From assembly GCA_943735955.1 (NCBI GenBank), contig OX030955.1, forward strand, positions 2,034,234-2,098,233: a DNA stretch of 64,000 bases, in the 5' to 3' direction. Both the position numbers and the translations under genes were made by a program. Shown one piece after another: positions 26,038-38,869 of this stretch. The DNA is from Piscicola geometra. Its lineage: Eukaryota > Annelida > Clitellata > Hirudinida > Piscicolidae. Position 1 is the stretch's first letter, and every line of letters starts with the position of its first letter. A model generated the notes under the pieces. It searched no databases and had not been told where the DNA came from. It saw only the letters and a list, made by a program, of their open reading frames with translations.

Positions 26038-28284
26038 TCACGTTCTGTGCCAATCGAGCTTCACAATGCGAATGAATGTCTTCTTGAACTGGTGGTTGGC
26101 GAAGGCGTAGCAGAGAGGGTTGATGGGGCTGTTGATGTAGCACGCCCAGTAGGAAATGTCGTAGAGGGTCGAGTTGACGCAACGAGGACAGAAGCCCATG
26201 ACGAAGGAGAGCAGGTGCCACGGAGTCCAGCACAAGACAAACGCTCCCAGGATCAGCGTGATGGTCCTCAGAGCCTTGAAGGCCCTGTCTTCCCTCCGGC
26301 TTGGCTGCTTCGAGAAGCGCTGAGCAGGATCATTCTCATCGGCATCCTTGCCAGAAGTGCTTGTAGTCGTCGTGGCTCCTGTGGTGCAAGGCGGAGTTGT
26401 TTGTTGACGCTCCTTCTGGCGATTACAACAACAAAAATGGTTTCTCAAAGCTTCCAAATTAGTGGCTTGAATGATTTTCTTTGATCCTTTCTCACTGCTT
26501 AAGTCTTCTTTATTATCATCCTCCACCCTTTCCAATTCTTTCACTTCTTTTCTTGAACTGTTATCAGATTGAGATTTAGTTATATATTTTTTTTGTAACC
26601 CTTTTTCTGTATTTTTTATCCTATTTGTAAGTTTCAAAGAATTTGTGTTTTTCAAAAAAAGAATTGATTTTTTCTTCGGAAATAAGCTTTGCTGTCCGGA
26701 GTTTATGACGTGGAGGTTTTTTGAAGAAGTTTCGGTAGCATTGAATACATCTTCACGCTTTTTGAAACTTTTAATTTCATCATTTTCGCATTTTAATATT
26801 CGGTTTCTATCAATTGAAATGTCACACTCGGCAGTGTCTTGTTGCACGTTTTCAGCTGGCAGAGAGGTGCCCAAGAAAGTTTCAGTCGTGTTGCTTTTCG
26901 AACAATTCTCTTTAGAATCTTTGTTGCAAATTAATTTAGCGTTTTCAGATTTTATCTTCAAATTTAAGTTATTTTCTGTTTCTGAAACTCTATCTTCGTT
27001 ATCAAAATTCTTTTTGGAAGTGTTTTCACACTTTTTTTCGGAGGCGTTTTCACACTCCAAGGTGTTATCCGACTGTTTGCTTCTGCATAAATTTACATTT
27101 TGTAAATAACTTTTTTCGGCATCGTTTGAATCATGCAAAGAATAAAGTCTGAGAGGGCATTGTTGCTGATCTACGATTTCCTTTACGGCGTTTTTGTATA
27201 CATCCATTTCTTCCACTTTTGTTTCGCCATTTTTTTCTCTGAAAAATTCTTTATTTTTTGATTTTTCACTCCCATAAAAAATCTTTTTTACATTAAGAAT
27301 TTCATCAGCATGTTTATCTTGTCGGCTTCTGTCACATAAACTAATGCTTTTTCTCAAAAGATGTTTACCAGCGGTGTCATCATTTTTGAGAATTCCAGTG
27401 TCACTCTTCCTGAACCCGTCTAGTTTGGAGTGCAGTGGACAGAGAGACAAATGTTCCTTCTGTGACTTGTCATGTTCTGCGTGTGCGTGTGTTGACTCTT
27501 GCAGCAGCATCGTCGACTGAGGCTTCAGCGGCTTGGCAGATGACGCTGTGGCAACCAACCTTGCTATCTTCTTACGTTTCTTTTCCGACTTTTTTTGAAG
27601 TCTCAGCACCACCCTGTAGATGCTGGCGTACAAGGCTATCATAAGAACCAGAGTGACCCAAAAGTAGCCGATTTGCAGCACCGAGTTGAAGACGGCGTTT
27701 TTCATGTACTGCACGTCACACTCACCCACCTCCAAGTCTCGCTTGCCAGTGATGTATTGCCAGCCGAAGATCGACGTGAAAAAAACGACGACGGGGATGG
27801 TCCAAATGACGGCGATGATTACCAGGATCTTCGTTCCCGTCTTCCAGGCTCTGTACGTGGCAGGGATTTTGACCGAGCAGTAGCGGTCGATGGTGATGCA
27901 GAAGACTGTGTAGATGGAGCAGAGACAAGCGCTGTAGTCGATCGAGAGCCATAAGTCACAGAGGATCTCACCGAGGAGCCAGTAGTGCCCTGCGAGGAGG
28001 TAAGCTGCGTAGAAGGGGATGGAGATGGCCCCGATGAAGAAGTCAGAGACGGCGAGGGAGGCGATGAAGTAGTTGGAGGGCTGGCGAATGCTCTTCTCGA
28101 GGATGAAGCTGATGAGGACGATGACGTTTCCGGTGATGGTGATGAGGCTGGCAATGAAGGCGATGCACGCCATGAGAATGGTGAACGCTGGCTCGTGATA
28201 CACTGGCTTCCTCGTGTCGCCGAAACTGCTCTGGTTGAAAGTCGTCGTGCTGACACTCAATGTAGTTGTGTTGTATTCTGCCAT
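26038..28284 (-). CDS. Muscarinic-type acetylcholine receptor (GPCR), intronless, 748 aa
   Basis: A single open frame encodes a seven-helix class A receptor. Visible landmarks are: N-glycosylation-like NTT near the N-terminus; helix 1 with GN at 52-53; LAVSD with the helix-2 Asp at 81; C109; LSIDY with the ligand-binding Asp of helix 3 at 116; the DRY motif at 133-135; W161; FTSIFGWQY in loop 2; helix 5 at about 205-225; an intracellular loop 3 of some 430 residues (about 230-670), rich in Lys, Glu and Ser; CWTPWH in helix 6; and NSPINPLCY in helix 7, ending in FKKTFIRIVK. The helix-3 Asp, the KIPATYR stretch and loop 2 resemble invertebrate muscarinic receptors of the GAR-2/type C group, which couple acetylcholine to Gi/o-like proteins. 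Helix 6 has WH where canonical muscarinic receptors have YN, so ligand preference is inferred. Another aminergic receptor is the alternative. Confidence 0.82.
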   Translation of the reverse strand: MAEYNTTTLSVSTTTFNQSSFGDTRKPVYHEPAFTILMACIAFIASLITITGNVIVLISFILEKSIRQPSNYFIASLAVSDFFIGAISIPFYAAYLLAGHYWLLGEILCDLWLSIDYSACLCSIYTVFCITIDRYCSVKIPATYRAWKTGTKILVIIAVIWTIPVVVFFTSIFGWQYITGKRDLEVGECDVQYMKNAVFNSVLQIGYFWVTLVLMIALYASIYRVVLRLQKKSEKKRKKIARLVATASSAKPLKPQSTMLLQESTHAHAEHDKSQKEHLSLCPLHSKLDGFRKSDTGILKNDDTAGKHLLRKSISLCDRSRQDKHADEILNVKKIFYGSEKSKNKEFFREKNGETKVEEMDVYKNAVKEIVDQQQCPLRLYSLHDSNDAEKSYLQNVNLCRSKQSDNTLECENASEKKCENTSKKNFDNEDRVSETENNLNLKIKSENAKLICNKDSKENCSKSNTTETFLGTSLPAENVQQDTAECDISIDRNRILKCENDEIKSFKKREDVFNATETSSKNLHVINSGQQSLFPKKKSILFLKNTNSLKLTNRIKNTEKGLQKKYITKSQSDNSSRKEVKELERVEDDNKEDLSSEKGSKKIIQATNLEALRNHFCCCNRQKERQQTTPPCTTGATTTTSTSGKDADENDPAQRFSKQPSRREDRAFKALRTITLILGAFVLCWTPWHLLSFVMGFCPRCVNSTLYDISYWACYINSPINPLCYAFANHQFKKTFIRIVKLDWHRT

Positions 28285-31200
28285 TTTGCTTTTATTTGAA
28301 AGCCGAAATAGAATGAAACAAACTGATTTTTTTAAACTCTGGGGTTTTTTTGTTGTTAATGTTTTAGGCGACTTATAGCACTTATCTGACTCGAATCATA
28401 TCGAATACTGGTAAGCCAAAAGACAATAATATTTTCAGATTAATATTAATTAACTATGTGAATTGAAAACGTTTTTAAACGTTAACTTTTTAATCATTAT
28501 CTTTTCGGATTTAATTTTAAAAAATTCAAAGCTGAAAAGCATTTAATAAAAAATAAGGAATAACACTGTTCAAAATGTTCTAGAAACCAAGCTTTTAATT
28601 CGAAAGATGATTCCTCAGGAGAGTTTAAAAAGAGTGTTCAATGAAACTCTGAAGAGCTACCTTCTTTTTATATAGATCCAGAGAGCGTGCTGTTTCTATT
28701 GAATCTTGCTAAGTGGAATCTTTCAAAGCATTCGGATCTCACCTTCATGCGGACAATTATTTTTATTAATTTGTGAATTCTAATTCAACAACTATTTTTG
28801 TGTATAAAAACAACTGACTTGAAACACTTTTTATAATTTTACTTCTAAAGCAAGCACTGATTAAAAGATATCGACAATCTTATTTTTGCGATTTTTTCTG
28901 AAACGTTAACCAAATGTAAATGTTTCAAATTTTTCTGCAAGTTTTTTTTAACGAATCTGTTCAAAATAATGTTTTAAAATCTTAAATAGATATGTTTTGA
29001 GGATAAAACTTTATAGTTATAAATAATAAATCATTTAAATCATTAAAATTTTTAGATTTTATAAACTTTTTTCGATTTTTGATAATGACTTTCTATTGAA
29101 TGGAGTGCTGTAGTCATTGCGCGACGCTCCAGGTGGTAAGAAAGGAAGGATATCCTATATCGAAGCAATTTCAAGGTATTCATCTTTTATAAAAACTTTT
29201 TTATAATTTGAAGGCATTAAAATTTTTATATATTTTTTTTCAATTATAATTATCTTGATCTCAATCTTCAAAACTACCAGGCAATCTTCAGTTTTGTGTA
29301 TAGCTTTGAACTGAAAAAATCATTCTTACGGATATCTTGACATAATCAAAGAGATTTAAGAACCTTGAAATTGGAATTTTATACTTTTAATCTCTACTGG
29401 GCATCGTTAAAAACAGACTCAAAACTTATTCTAGATATTTATCAGCGCGATTAGGGGATTATTTTAAATCAAGTATTAAAAGATGCTCTTGAGAAGTTTT
29501 TTTACTTTTCCTTTAGGTTTTTCAACTTTTCAACTAGTGTATTTTGATAAGAATGTCATTTATTATTTATTACCATGTCATATTTTTACTTTGTCATTAC
29601 TTTTTTTCTTAAAATTCTCTAGACCCGGCAAATATTTTTATACATCAAAATAAATAGTAATCTGTCATTAAGAGTGACATTGAAAATCATAAACATTCTA
29701 ATAGAGTCCTTATCATTGCTAGAAGTCGCCGTTTCCAAAAGCCTGTAGGAATGGCTATACAACTTGTAGGTGGTAGCTGAGTATTACAAGTGACGCGGAC
29801 CACTCATGATGTTCGGCATCAATCATCGATTCTATCAATAAAGTTCAGTGTTCTAATATTCAGAGGCACTGAAGCATCTATTCGTGAGGTAATCAATAGC
29901 AAAAACAAGTTTGGTCGTTAGAAAGGGCCCAGAGGTTACTTTAAATTCGTTCGAAAAAGCGTGCTTCATTAAGCTATTAAATAAAAGCACCTATCCGGCA
30001 TTCCTTCTTTCAACCTTAAATTCTGTTGTTGTTGACTTTTTGGATCAGTGAGCCACTCACTCTTCGTACACTCGACCCTCTCGCAAGCCTCTCAACTGGC
30101 AACCTTCCTGCAACCAAGACAAGTGATGTTGCGAGCCTTTGTGTGTCAAGCCGGAAACAACCGCCTCAGAAACGTGAATATTTATTCTCTCGTGGGCTGA
30201 ATAATTCATTCCCGAAGATTAAGAATAATATTAAAAGTTGTTTCATCATTTTTTTATACTTTTAAATACTAAAATATTTTACTATTTATATTATCGCGAT
30301 AATAGGTTTCAAAATATAGATGAATGCAAAAAGACCCAACTGCGGGAACTTAAAGTTCTTGTGTGAATAATTCAAGAGAAGAACTTTCAAGAAATGAATT
30401 AACCAGGAGTGCTGCTCGGTGTGCTCAATTTGAACTGTCTTTATCGCTTCTTGCTGCCTTTCTCACTGGTTTTCCAGTTGAAATGCTTGTTCTTGCCATT
30501 AGAGTGAGTCCAAAGAGGGAATTGTACTTTAACGACAAACTGATTTCTTCTCACACACGAGATCTTAATGAAGATCTTTTAAACTCGGTCTTTACGGCCT
30601 GGAATTAGGCTTGATTGGCCACGGAGCAGGCACTTGTTATCGCGTGCACAAGCAACTCCGTAATCTATAGGCATTCTTGCTTCTATTGCACTTTTATTTT
30701 TGCATAGTTAATTAGAAATGTAGGATCTAGTTACATTTTGGATGAAAAATTTTCTAACATAATTTCTAATATGCCTTCCTATTTTAGGAGTGTGTAAAAA
30801 CGCGAAAGAGAATTTCGGTTAATTTACGAGTACATTTACGAGAATTTACTGTTATATTTTTAGAAAAAATTAATATTTTTGAACAATTTGAAAGATAAAA
30901 TTAATTTTTAGTGTAAGAATATCTTTTAAATTTTTAAGAAAGCCTTTTTCCGAATAATTTAAAAGTATTTTTTTAATTTTTCCTTTAAAAAGAAAAGCAA
31001 GTTTTTTGAGATACAATAAAAGGCTAATGAAGCCGAAAGAAAAGATAAAAACATGGACAATCATGATGTTTTATCTTGGGAAAAAAAAAGCTACAAATAT
31101 GCAAGATTTATAAAAGGAAATAAAATTTTAGACCCATCATGACTTTGTAAACTGAACTCAACTATTCTGAACATGGCAAGGACCAACATTTGGGCCTTGA

Positions 31201-31724
31201 ACGTTTTTAAACCCTTAATGAGGCTCAAAAGAAGATACTAAATCTGAACTGCAGTATCGTGGAGAAGCAGATATTGAACTCCAACCCTTGACCCTTCCGC
31301 CTCTATAGTCTTCTTGCTTTTTTATTTGCAAGCATTTCATGGTGCTTTCATGTTTCTGAAACACTTTACAAGTTTCGAAGAATAACTTTTAGATTACTTT
31401 CTTTGACAAATGTTTTTTTATATAATTATAAACTTATAAGAATTCATTTATTATTATTTTTTTACTTTTTCATTTTAGCGAAAGACTTTCACACTTCAAT
31501 GGTTAACTGAGAAAAAATCTGCTGGTCAGATTTTTTTGATTTAAAAATAAGAATTTCACAGTTTAATAAATTAAGTTTGAAATCTGAAATTTTTTAAATA
31601 TAATTAAAAACACAAAACTCAATTCTTTTCTTCAAATTAAATTTTGCAGACTACGTGGCGACATGATTGAGACATTTAAAATGTTGACCAATATATATGA
31701 CGTTCAAACAATGTTTAGGATGCT

Positions 31725-31810
31725 CATGCTGAATACCATGGGGGTGATCCTGGAGGAGTCCTCGGGTCCAGACCCCCCAAGATTTGAGGCAGATCGCTGC
31801 CCTTGCTGAA
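31725..31810 (-). repeat. Truncated copy of a dispersed repeat family
   Basis: The string ggtccagaccccccaagat with its surroundings reads, in reverse complement, like the segments at 59760-60130 and 60745-61510 (gatctggaccccaagaccc and catcttgggggtcc). Only the G/C-rich core remains. The class of element is unknown. Confidence 0.55.
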
Positions 31811-33390
31811 TACTAACACAACAAGATGCCATGCTTTAAAATTGTCCAAAAAAAAATAACCGACATAACACACGTAAAACCTTAAATACAAAGAATAACA
31901 GAGCTATCTCAGTGTGGAATAATTTATTGAATGAAGTCGTAACACATAAGAATATCGAAAAATTCAACAAAAATGGACTAATTTCTGGATAAATCATTTG
32001 ATTATTTACAACTATAAATTCGATTATAATACAATAATAAAACAATGATGAAACAAACATCTTAAAGGCAGCCACTATATAGGTCAAAGGATTTGCGGTG
32101 GCTAAACTCCCTCGACTGAACTAAACTGAAGACCATGTCATCATCCTCCACATTACATTGCAGCACTTCAATTTCATCACTGTTGTTCGTCTCAGAAACT
32201 GACGATTTTCAACGTGAGCAAATTAAGCAATGATTCCGGAATTCAAAATTCGGGAACACAGAAACTAGAAAGTGCGAAATAATCCAAATCAAATCTAATT
32301 CACCGGCTGTCTTCGTCGGCAAAAAGCGGCAGACGAGCATGCCACGAATGTCATAAATAACTTCTGCTCTGAATTTATGCAAAAATCGTGTGAAATAGTA
32401 CCCGCACGTCACACTGCGCCTAATAAATTAATGACAATTTACGCATGGTGTCAAAACTACTTACCGTTGCCTGAATTGCATTTACTTCACTTTGCATAGG
32501 CTTCGGAAAATGCTCTAAATTATAATTTATCGCATATAATAATAATTTTATAATTATTTTAATATGGACTATTAATTATAGTCTATAACTAGCTTATTAA
32601 ATAGAAAAACAACTTTTTAAATAGGTTTGAAACATATCTCAAAAACATCTTTCGTTTTTATATGTTTAAATTTAGGACAAGATTGATAGAAAGTTTTAAA
32701 AAATGACATAATATTTCAAATTTAAATTCATAAATGTGTATGCATCAAATGTTTTTTGGCGCATTCTAGAAGGCATTCTATGCAGTCTTTGCAAAAACGG
32801 TTCAAGAAAAAGACAATATTCATTATTATATGGCTTCCTTCAAACTTGAACAAAAACGCGTTTTTGTTTACTGCTAAATTTATTCATTTTGTACCACACT
32901 TTTTCCATTTTCTCAAGTACTCTTCTTTTCTTATATAAACATCATTGCTATTCGATCTAATTTTAGGTTTTTTTATAGCATTTACTTGGTGTTCAGAAGC
33001 ATTAAATACACATTAAATCTTTTAAAATTATATTTAAGACTCTCATCACTTTTAAATTAATGACACTGGATATCATCATAACTTCACGCTAATGACTTTC
33101 TTCTGCTCCAATGAGATATCGTGTCTGCATAGGTGCCAGACTTATTGACTGCACGCCTACTGCATAGAGGTTACTGCCAGAATTTATTAAATTATTACAT
33201 TTATATTTAAATTTTTTAATTTTAAATCTCTAATATTGACTTAATTTTATAAAAATATTGCTTTATAATTTTTTTTCCGACTTTTAATAATTTTACGGAA
33301 ACGTAATGACGTTTTGACAGCGAAAACAAAAAAATTCTTCATACTTTGTTACCAAGTTTTAAAAGAATCAATTTATAAGTTATTATTTAA

Positions 33391-33525
33391 ATTAATTATT
33401 CAATTATTCGTTCAATCATTTAAAATAATTATTCAATTATTCGTTCAATCATTTAAAATAATTATTCAATTATTCGTTCAATCATTTAAAATAATTATTC
33501 AATTATTCGTTCAATCATTTAAAAT
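33391..33525. repeat. 33-bp minisatellite, about 4 copies
   Basis: Copies starting attattcaattattcgttc begin at 33395, 33428, 33461 and 33494. They are virtually identical, implying recent expansion. Confidence 0.95.
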
Positions 33526-34996
33526 ATAAGTTTTTAGAGATTTATTTGGAAATTATGTTGATGACTTTTCGTGACGTGAGCTTACAAATGGCGTTCAAAC
33601 GCTTGAGACTCTCGATGATTGATGATCATGTGCGATTTGATGGAATTATTCTCTTCGTAAGGGTTTCTAATATCGATTAATTTTATTAAATAAAAGTTAA
33701 ATATTATAATTACTTGAGAAAATTTAAAAACTAAAAGTCATAATTCAACCATGCCATATCACTCCTTCTTGCCTTTGAAATGCAGATTTCCTCTGGAGCA
33801 TCGACGCAGTCATCTCACTGATGTACGAGGCTTCGAAAGTTTATAAGGTGCATCAGCAAGATAATAATTAAATTTAGTGCGCTGAAAGAGAATCTCTTCT
33901 CATTCCACACTTCCCCTATCTTTCCATGCATTGTCGTTCACAACCCTTCCTTATTACTCACTAAGTACGCACTTGGAAGGTAGAGTAACACTGTTTCAAT
34001 CATTTTATTGTTTTTAGGTGCAGTTTTATGGAAAATATATTTTTTTATAATAATAATTTTTTTAAAAAAAGCATTGCTTGAAATTGTTTTTTTCTTGAAC
34101 ATTCTTACACTTGTTTGATTTGTTTAGTAGATTTCCCACTGGTAAAAGAATCTTTTTTCAAAGAGAAACCCTATGTTTTCATATTACATTTTTTCTAATT
34201 TTGGTAAAACCATCATTTCGCATCGAACAGAACAACTTTTATTGAAAAGCTTGATTTTAAAATTCATTTACATTTCTCAATTTAACAAAACATTTTTCAC
34301 CTTTAGATGCCTCAGACGTATATCAAAGTCATTAATTAACTTACTTAAGGTTTACCTTTTTTCTCATCAAATTGAATGATTTATTCTTTTTTAACACATT
34401 TTTTATATAATGTCCATGAGATACAAATGCAACTATTTTTTTATTTTACTCATGTATATTTTCTATTCATTTTTATATATTATAATGTGCTCTAGAACAA
34501 TCTTGTTAGTCCTAAATTAGTTTAAATAAGAAAATAAAACGCAAAAACAACAATTCTTTCATGCCGTTTTGAAGGAAGCTTTGATCGCTTGTTAGCGAGT
34601 TTTGCACGTGGTTAATTTTTTGCAAATTTTTACTAAAAATTTTAGACTTTTGAAGTTTTTAGAGTGAATCATCAGCTGTCTAAATATTTTTGTGTAAAAA
34701 TACAGCATGCCTAGTTAGATTAGCTTTTTCAGAATGTCTTATCTGAATCATTTATATTTTGAAATAAAAACTGTCACTTCTCATCTCACTCTAGTGACTA
34801 GAAGTTTTGAAATCATTAGAAGAGCTGTTAGAATGATTCTCTAAACATCTTCTGGCTTCCGTGGAAATTTCAAGTTTTCGTTATAATTTTCAGAGATTGT
34901 TGTAGGTTCTCACTGAGAACATTATTTTAACATGTGGAAAGTTTATTTTTATTGAAACTTGTTGGTTAGAAGAATTCCTTGTACTCGACATATTAG

Positions 34997-35108
34997 ATTA
35001 TAATTTAGAAAGATTTTATTTTTTATTATCTTTAACTAATAAATTTATTTAGATTCTAATTTAGAACGATATTATTTTTAATTATCTTTAACTAATAAAT
35101 TTATTTAG
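34997..35108. repeat. Tandem duplication, about 52 bp x 2
   Basis: Two neighbouring copies share tatctttaactaataaattt and a preceding tctaatttaga-type start, with minor differences. Confidence 0.75.
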
Positions 35109-35418
35109 GAATTTGATCATTTTTTGGTTTTATTTTATATTTTAAATTTTTTTATTAAAATACACTGCATTTATAATAGAAATTTTATATGGATCGATTT
35201 TTAGAATAACCTTTAAAAACCCGAAACAAAATTTAAAGCCAGGGTTGTTGTAAAAAATCTTATTCAACAATATTTTGTTTCACATTTTTAGTTTAAGAGA
35301 CATTTTAAAGCTTCATTAAATTTGCAAAGAGATTATGACAATCCTACAAAAAAATCTAGAATCTGTTTCTTTTTTGTTTTTCAAAATATACAAAAGAGCT
35401 TTTACCTTTTCTTCTACC

Positions 35419-36194
35419 ATGAACTCAAGAAGTTTGTACTCTTTTGAAGTATTTAAAAACATATTTTTTCTATAGTTTAAAAAATTTATTTCATCTTTAG
35501 AATATTCTCATTAATTTTTTATATATTAATTTTATTCAATAAAAACATTCAAATAAATTTTTTCAAGCTTTCGCCTCTAGTCAGACTTTCTTCTCTAAGA
35601 AATACATAAGTTTCTCAGAGTATGATGCTATTGGCTTTGACTGTGACCACACACTTGCTCAATACCACCTTTACCATCTATTCACAGTAGCTATTTCAAC
35701 AATATTTTTTAATATTCTTTTAAAATATCGGATTTTTTTATAATTGAAATTAAAGGAATATTTAAAAAAGATTCTGGAGCAGTATATTCCAACTATTCAG
35801 GATACTTATTCCTCTATGGCAGACTTCCTGAGTAGTAACAAAGGCTACAAGAGAGACCTTTTCAAGTTTGATGCTGGATTTTGGTTAGCTTATTTATTAG
35901 CTGCTTTATTCTTAATAAAAACTGAAATCTTAAAAAGCGCTTCATAAACGTATTTGATTGATTGAAAATTTCAATTTCAATTTGAAATACATATTTTAAA
36001 ACATTGATTTATTATTAATTGGATTAGCAAACAGAGTTTTAATTTTTGACCAGCCATAAAGGACTAATACTTGACCTGGAAAAAGGAGATTTCATGAAAT
36101 TGGGTCATGATGGTAGAATACTGAGGTTCCAACTTTAAATAGAATATATAACTCAAATGAAACTAAAAAAATATCATTAGAAGATTAATAAATG

Positions 36195-36275
<81 letters not shown>

Positions 36276-38531
36276 CCTCCCATGGCACTCAGAAGATTTC
36301 TGATCTCACCAAACACTTTCCTTCCCTCATTTGGCCACACCATCTGCAACTCTCTCAAAGCATGACCAACATCGGCCACAGGTCAACTTTATATACTTTT
36401 TAGCATCATCAGCAAAACCATCATCATTATCAGCACCATCATCATCATCAACACCATCATCATCAACATCAACACCATCATCATCAACACCATTTTCATC
36501 AACACCATCATCATCACATCATCATCATCAGCACCATCATCATCAACATCAACACCATCATCATCAACACCATCATCATCATCAACACCATCATCATCAT
36601 CAACACCATCATCATCATCATCAACACCATCATCATCATCATCAACTCCAGATACCGCATCTTTGAGAACTTCTTCGACATGGCGTCTAGCCTCTTGTGC
36701 GCCCAGATCATCGACCACCTTGACGTCCAGGTCTGCATGCATGCAACATTGTTGCTTTGGTTACTATTTGTTGTGCTTGTTGTTGCTTTGTTGTGCTTGT
36801 TGATGATTTGTTGTTGTTAGCGTCTGTCATTCTCGGAAGACTGTTGTTGTTAATACTGTTGGGGTATTTTTATTTGGTTTTGTGTTATTTTAATTTTTAA
36901 AACTTTCCATTTTGAAAAAACAAATGACCACTACAGCACAACAACCAGCCACTCAGCTACAACATTTGGCCTGACGTTGAAGACGCCATTAGACACGTCT
37001 TCACACCTGACCCCTTCAAAGGTCACCATTCTATGGACATTTCCATGTGCAAGATCTGTCATCATTTGTATTTAAAACTCATTTATATTTATGTTGAATT
37101 GAAGTTAAAACATATGATTACTGTGATGAACACAGAGCTCATTCACATAAAACCCACAAGAGTACACATGCCAAATCGCCCACAGCCACAAACCGCATGT
37201 TTTTCTCTCGCTTCCTGGAGGAGACAGACAGCTACGTGGAGAAGTGGTCAGAGGCGAAGAGAGAGTGGCTGAAGCGATTGAGAAGCAGTGGTGGTGGCGG
37301 CAAGAGGCCACTCTTCCTGCTGAGTTCTGCTTATGAAGACTTCGCAGGCGCCACGATGGACAAAGTCTTCGGCAAGGACTGGCAGGAGTACTTCGACCTC
37401 AGCATCTTTCTGGCACACAAGCCCTCCTTCTTCACCTCTGACAGACCATTCTACCATCTAGGTTCGCCCATTTTTTCATCTTTGCTAACATTTGGCTCAT
37501 CAATCAAGCAATCAAATAAAATTCTATAGCGCTCTTTCATCAAATTCAAGAACACTCATTCCATTCATATATGCGCTTATCACTCGGTTGTATAAGGTCA
37601 TTATAATTATTTAAGAAATCGTGCGCTTAACTAAGTGTCCGATCTCACCAGTGCCCGGGGAAGATGGCCGCATCGAAACGCAGACCGTGGCCGACCTGAC
37701 AGAAGACAACAGGTTCCACGGAGGCAACCTCAAGGAACTACAGAAGCATCTGCGCAAGATCACCAACAAGCAAGATCCTAAGGTACTTCTGATGACTTAA
37801 ATGTATTTTTGAAAGTTAATGTATTATCAACCAAGCGATTTCAGTCAATCAAATAAATTTATATAGCGCCTTGAATGAATTAAATAGTGCTGGTTTAGAT
37901 GGTAATGATGAAAGGTTTTGTTGGTTTAGAAATTTTGTGATTAAATATGAGTTATTTATGCGAACCAGGTGCTGTTCTTTGGCGACAGTTTGCGCTCGGA
38001 CATAATTCCTTCGAAGGTGTTCGCCCAATGGGACACTGTTGCCGTGGTGGAGGAAATGGCGTGTGAGCAGTGCTTCCATGCGCCCAGACCCGACAACACC
38101 ACCATCGAGGTGTTTGATATGTCGAAACCATTCAGAATACATTACAAAATGGATTTCTATTGATTTGTTCACTATTTAAATAAATATTCCGTCTATAGGA
38201 ATGCGACGTAGATAATAGAAAGACGATGCCATGGGGGTCAGTGCTGGTGGAAGGAACAGGAAAGGAGGTTCAGTCGAAGACCATGCTACACCACGTACTT
38301 CAAAAGTACTCCGACATTGCAGTGCCCAACTTAGACTTTCTTTTAGGTTCGTCATAAACTGTTGTCGCGAAAACGCGTTGATTTTTTAGATGAGTTGAAG
38401 TAATCGCTAAAAAGTAAAAAAAAAATTTCATTACAGATTTTCCCATAGATCACAAGTTTGAGACCTTCGGTTCCTCTAGAAATCCCTCTTTTAGTGGCTT
38501 TCATCCATTCATCCCTCCAGTTTTAAAATAG
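35419..38531 (+). CDS. NT5DC1: NT5DC1 homologue (5'-nucleotidase domain, HAD family), 12 exons
   Basis: Exons: 35419-35448 (tentative first), 35585-35686, 35801-35883, 36054-36125, 36274-36381, 36652-36730, 36937-37021, 37186-37461, 37652-37782, 37969-38109, 38199-38346 and 38437-38531. All joins have GT-AG borders and keep phase, giving 449 codons; vertebrate NT5DC1 is about 455. Family landmarks appear in order: HAD motif I GFDCDHTLAQY (nucleophile Asp about residue 29, general acid Asp 31); LDLEKGDFMKL then RASHGT across an intron; FENFFDMASSLLCAQ; a LSSAYEDF segment; then the magnesium-binding FFGDSLRSD. The family belongs to the cytosolic IMP/GMP-specific 5'-nucleotidase group; the substrate of NT5DC1 itself is not settled. 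Introns 4 and 5 are mostly CA and CAT repeats running right into the acceptors. Only the 10-codon first exon is uncertain. Confidence 0.92.
36194..36272 (+). repeat. (CA)n microsatellite abutting an acceptor
   Basis: About 39 CA units run without a break into the cag acceptor of NT5DC1-homologue exon 5 (36274). The repeat therefore occupies the place of the usual pyrimidine tract. Confidence 0.95.
36405..36648 (+). repeat. CAT/CAA triplet repeat filling intron 5
   Basis: Imperfect atcatcatcaacaccatca triplets occupy nearly the whole 270-nt intron of the NT5DC1 homologue and end a few bases before the ctccag acceptor at 36651. Long open frames here (Met-, Asp-, Ser- or His-rich) are repeat artefacts. 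Confidence 0.95.
37497..37560 (-). mobile_element. CR1/L2-like LINE 3' tail fragment in an intron
   Basis: The segment caatcaagcaatcaaataaa then ctatagcgctctttcatca matches the tail at 55.74 kb. A second, shorter tail (agtcaatcaaataaatt, tatagcgcc) is at 37845-37885 in the next intron. Both lie in the NT5DC1 homologue, antisense to the gene. Confidence 0.7.
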
Positions 38532-38869
38532 TATTTAAATAGTATTTTTATTGATGTTTTAAGTTTTTTCTGGAATTGTTTTATGTCGATCAATGCATGC
38601 TCAATACTATCAATGAAATTTACAATATTTAATATGTTAAATCATATGTATATGTGCAAAATAGTTTGCATACTTTATAATTTCAACTTTTTAAACTTTC
38701 AACATTAATTTTGGATTTTCACAAAAAATTACTTCCCTCGACTGAAACATCTACGTGTGGTTATTAATAAAACAGTGTTTCACTTTTAACCGTATTTATT
38801 CCACTTTGCTTAAGTTTCTATATTTATCTAATCAGATATTTCCTATTGTGTTGCCCAAGTTGACACTTC

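Larger units (their letters stand above)
28285..35418. other. About 7 kb without a recognisable gene
   Basis: No exon is recognised on either strand. It contains the receptor's 5' flank, a short copy of the repeat family seen at 60 kb (31725-31810), a 33-bp minisatellite (33391-33525) and a small tandem duplication (34997-35108). Short open frames at 30026, 30363 and 31836 show no domain. Confidence 0.45.

Noticed and set aside
27819..28299. Frames overlapping the receptor gene on both strands
   Set aside because: Shadows of the G+C-richer receptor coding region. Only the 748-codon frame has family motifs.
37033..37311. Open frames around NT5DC1-homologue exon 8
   Set aside because: They start in the intron and leave the conserved frame. 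The exon 37186-37461 in the NT5DC1 frame explains the signal.
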